The translations under genes were made by a program, and so were the position numbers. This document shows positions 62,910 through 64,000 of a stretch of 64,000 nt of DNA, piece after piece; position 1 is the stretch's first letter, and every line of letters starts with the position of its first letter. The notes under the pieces are model-generated. The model made no database searches. It was not told where the DNA came from and saw only the letters and a program-made list of their open reading frames with translations. Origin of the DNA: Chitinophaga parva (GTDB lineage: Bacteria; Bacteroidota; Bacteroidia; Chitinophagales; Chitinophagaceae); contig NZ_QCYK01000002.1 in the NCBI RefSeq assembly GCF_003071345.1, positions 434,001 to 498,000 on the forward strand. The letters are read 5' to 3'.

Positions 62910-63314
62910 ATGGACATTCTTCAATACATCCCTCAGCGCCCACCCATGGTGATGATAGACACGCTGAGCGGCGCTACAGACCGCACTGCCGACACGGCGC
63001 TCACCATTGCCGCGGATAATATCTTTTTGAACGGCGGAAAATTTTCGCCCTCCGGCCTGCTGGAAAACATGGCCCAGACAGCCGCTGCCCACGCCGGCTA
63101 CCTGGCCCTGCGCCTGAACGAGCCGGTGAAAGTAGGTTTCATTGGCGCGGTGAAGGACCTGCAGATCAAATCCCTGCCTCCCGCAGGCGCTACGCTGCAT
63201 ACCCACATTGAAGTGCAGAATACCGTGTTCAACGCCACTTCCGTGCTGGCCAAAGTGAGCCTGGACAACGCCGTGGTGGCCAGCTGTGAGCTGAAGATCT
63301 TCATTAATCCCTGA
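62910..63314 (+). CDS. 3-hydroxyacyl-ACP dehydratase-like hotdog protein
   Basis: The protein has 134 aa. It is a hotdog fold of FabA/FabZ type: MDILQYIPQRPPMVMIDTLSG at the start, KFSPSGLLENMAQTAAAHAGYLAL in the central helix. The usual catalytic His of FabZ (HRYPF-like) is replaced by Gln in PQRPPMVM, while the Glu of the helix is kept. It is likely the dehydratase of the pigment pathway, with an altered site. Whether it is active cannot be told. Confidence 0.83.
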   Translation: MDILQYIPQRPPMVMIDTLSGATDRTADTALTIAADNIFLNGGKFSPSGLLENMAQTAAAHAGYLALRLNEPVKVGFIGAVKDLQIKSLPPAGATLHTHIEVQNTVFNATSVLAKVSLDNAVVASCELKIFINP

Positions 63315-63548
63315 TGCCGGCCCCGGCCACCTGTGCCTTACCTATGACCACCTTCCCGCGGGAGACCAACTTTACCCGGCCCGGCGCCACCACGGCGGAG
63401 CGTTTTTCCACCCACGCGTATTTTCCCGTAAAACAGCCGGAACCCTACGGTTTATGACCGAATGGTTACCTGCACATCCTTATTTGCCGATTGAATTTGT
63501 ATTTTGCAGGGCAATTATCAAAATTCACCATCTAACCTCAAACACCGT

Positions 63549-64000
63549 ATGAAAAAAGTATTACTGGCTGCCTGCGCCATCGTATTGTGCCAGGTGGCTG
63601 TGCAGGCACAGACCCTGAAGGCATTCTTCGGCGACAAATCGCAGCAGCTCACTTACCTGGGTGCGGATTTTACACAGGCACGCTACCTGGGTGAAACGGC
63701 GCTGAATGCAGCAGATTTCAGGGACAGGACCGTGCCCAGTTTTAACGACGTGATCGTTAATGAAAGCAAGAAATTTGACATCGTGGAGGCTTTCAACCAC
63801 CCGGTGACCAATGACCTGGCCCAGGTAACAAAGCTTAATGCCGCCCTTGATGAAAGCAAGCTGAAATCAGATAACAGTGCGGACTTTGACCGCCTGAAAG
63901 AGGCAGACATCCAGAAAGTGGCCAGCCATTACAGTGGCAAGGGCGTAGGATTGCTCTTTGTGATGGAAGGCCTGGACAAGGGCCAGAAGAAAGGCTCCCT
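63549..64000 (+). CDS. Secreted protein of unknown function (3' end cut by window)
   Basis: The visible 150 residues begin MKKVLLAACAIVLCQVAVQAQ, a signal peptide, followed by TLKAFFGDKSQQLTYLGADFTQARYLGE and a mixed alpha/beta region. I recognise no domain. It is 234 bp downstream of the dehydratase gene; that gap holds no clear gene. It may belong to the pigment locus or start a new unit. Confidence 0.75.
   Translation, partial: MKKVLLAACAIVLCQVAVQAQTLKAFFGDKSQQLTYLGADFTQARYLGETALNAADFRDRTVPSFNDVIVNESKKFDIVEAFNHPVTNDLAQVTKLNAALDESKLKSDNSADFDRLKEADIQKVASHYSGKGVGLLFVMEGLDKGQKKGS

Noticed and set aside
63344..63457. 37-codon frame between the dehydratase and the last gene
   Set aside because: No ribosome-binding site or recognisable features, and the amino-acid composition looks random.

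Overview
The window comes from a Bacteroidota chromosome, most likely the Chitinophagaceae (Chitinophaga or a close relative). The evidence is a SusD-type lipoprotein, families almost confined to that phylum (DUF3823, DUF4270, DUF4907, DUF4369/TlpA proteins), LytTR two-component genes, promoters with the TAnnTTTG -7 box, and a flexirubin-type pigment locus. G+C is moderate. No rRNA, tRNA, CRISPR array or insertion sequence was seen.

Layout. 1-4.5 kb: the end of a glycan-utilisation locus (partial SusD, DUF3823 lipoprotein, GH43, GH99-like protein). 4.8-10.6 kb: a three-gene RND efflux operon. 10.6-11.05 kb: a decayed Fic gene. 11.1-14.8 kb: a divergent GH127 / FucP-type transporter pair around a 17-bp inverted repeat. 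14.8-18 kb: two membrane proteins and a flavin reductase-like gene. 18-32.6 kb: a nested amino-acid supraoperon, his leader-hisGDCB-trp leader-trpEGDCFBA-hisH-(GNAT-hisA)-hisF-hisIE. 32.7-37.2 kb: two tandem TlpA-like proteins and a BlaI/M56 pair with palindromic operators. 37.4-45.3 kb: GH1, a beta-barrel protein, DUF4270, kelch and DUF4907 proteins, and a LytS/LytTR two-component system. 45.4-48.2 kb: a partly AT-rich island with two paralogous unknown proteins flanking a Gly-linker lipoprotein. 48.2-51 kb: cysteine desulfurase and a phosphohexomutase. 51.3-56.9 kb: LTA-synthase-like sulfatase, methyltransferase, PAP2, ZIP and CNNM/CorC-type genes. 56.9-63.3 kb: the start of a flexirubin-like aryl-polyene cluster (tyrosine ammonia-lyase, ketoreductase, ketosynthase, DUF1275, ACP, acyltransferase, dehydratase). 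It probably continues beyond the window. A truncated secreted protein gene ends the window.

The most striking system is the his-trp supraoperon. Each half is preceded by a classical attenuator: a His-rich leader peptide (HIHHHHH) and a Trp-rich one (WWW), each followed by a terminator with a competing pairing. The candidate promoter -7 boxes lie only 7-8 nt before the leader AUG, so both leader peptides may be translated from (nearly) leaderless mRNAs. Because hisH follows trpA by 3 nt, the distal his genes appear to be controlled by tryptophan as well as histidine. The second most interesting locus is the lipoprotein/paralog island at 45.4-48.2 kb, which looks like a polymorphic effector with duplicated partner genes.
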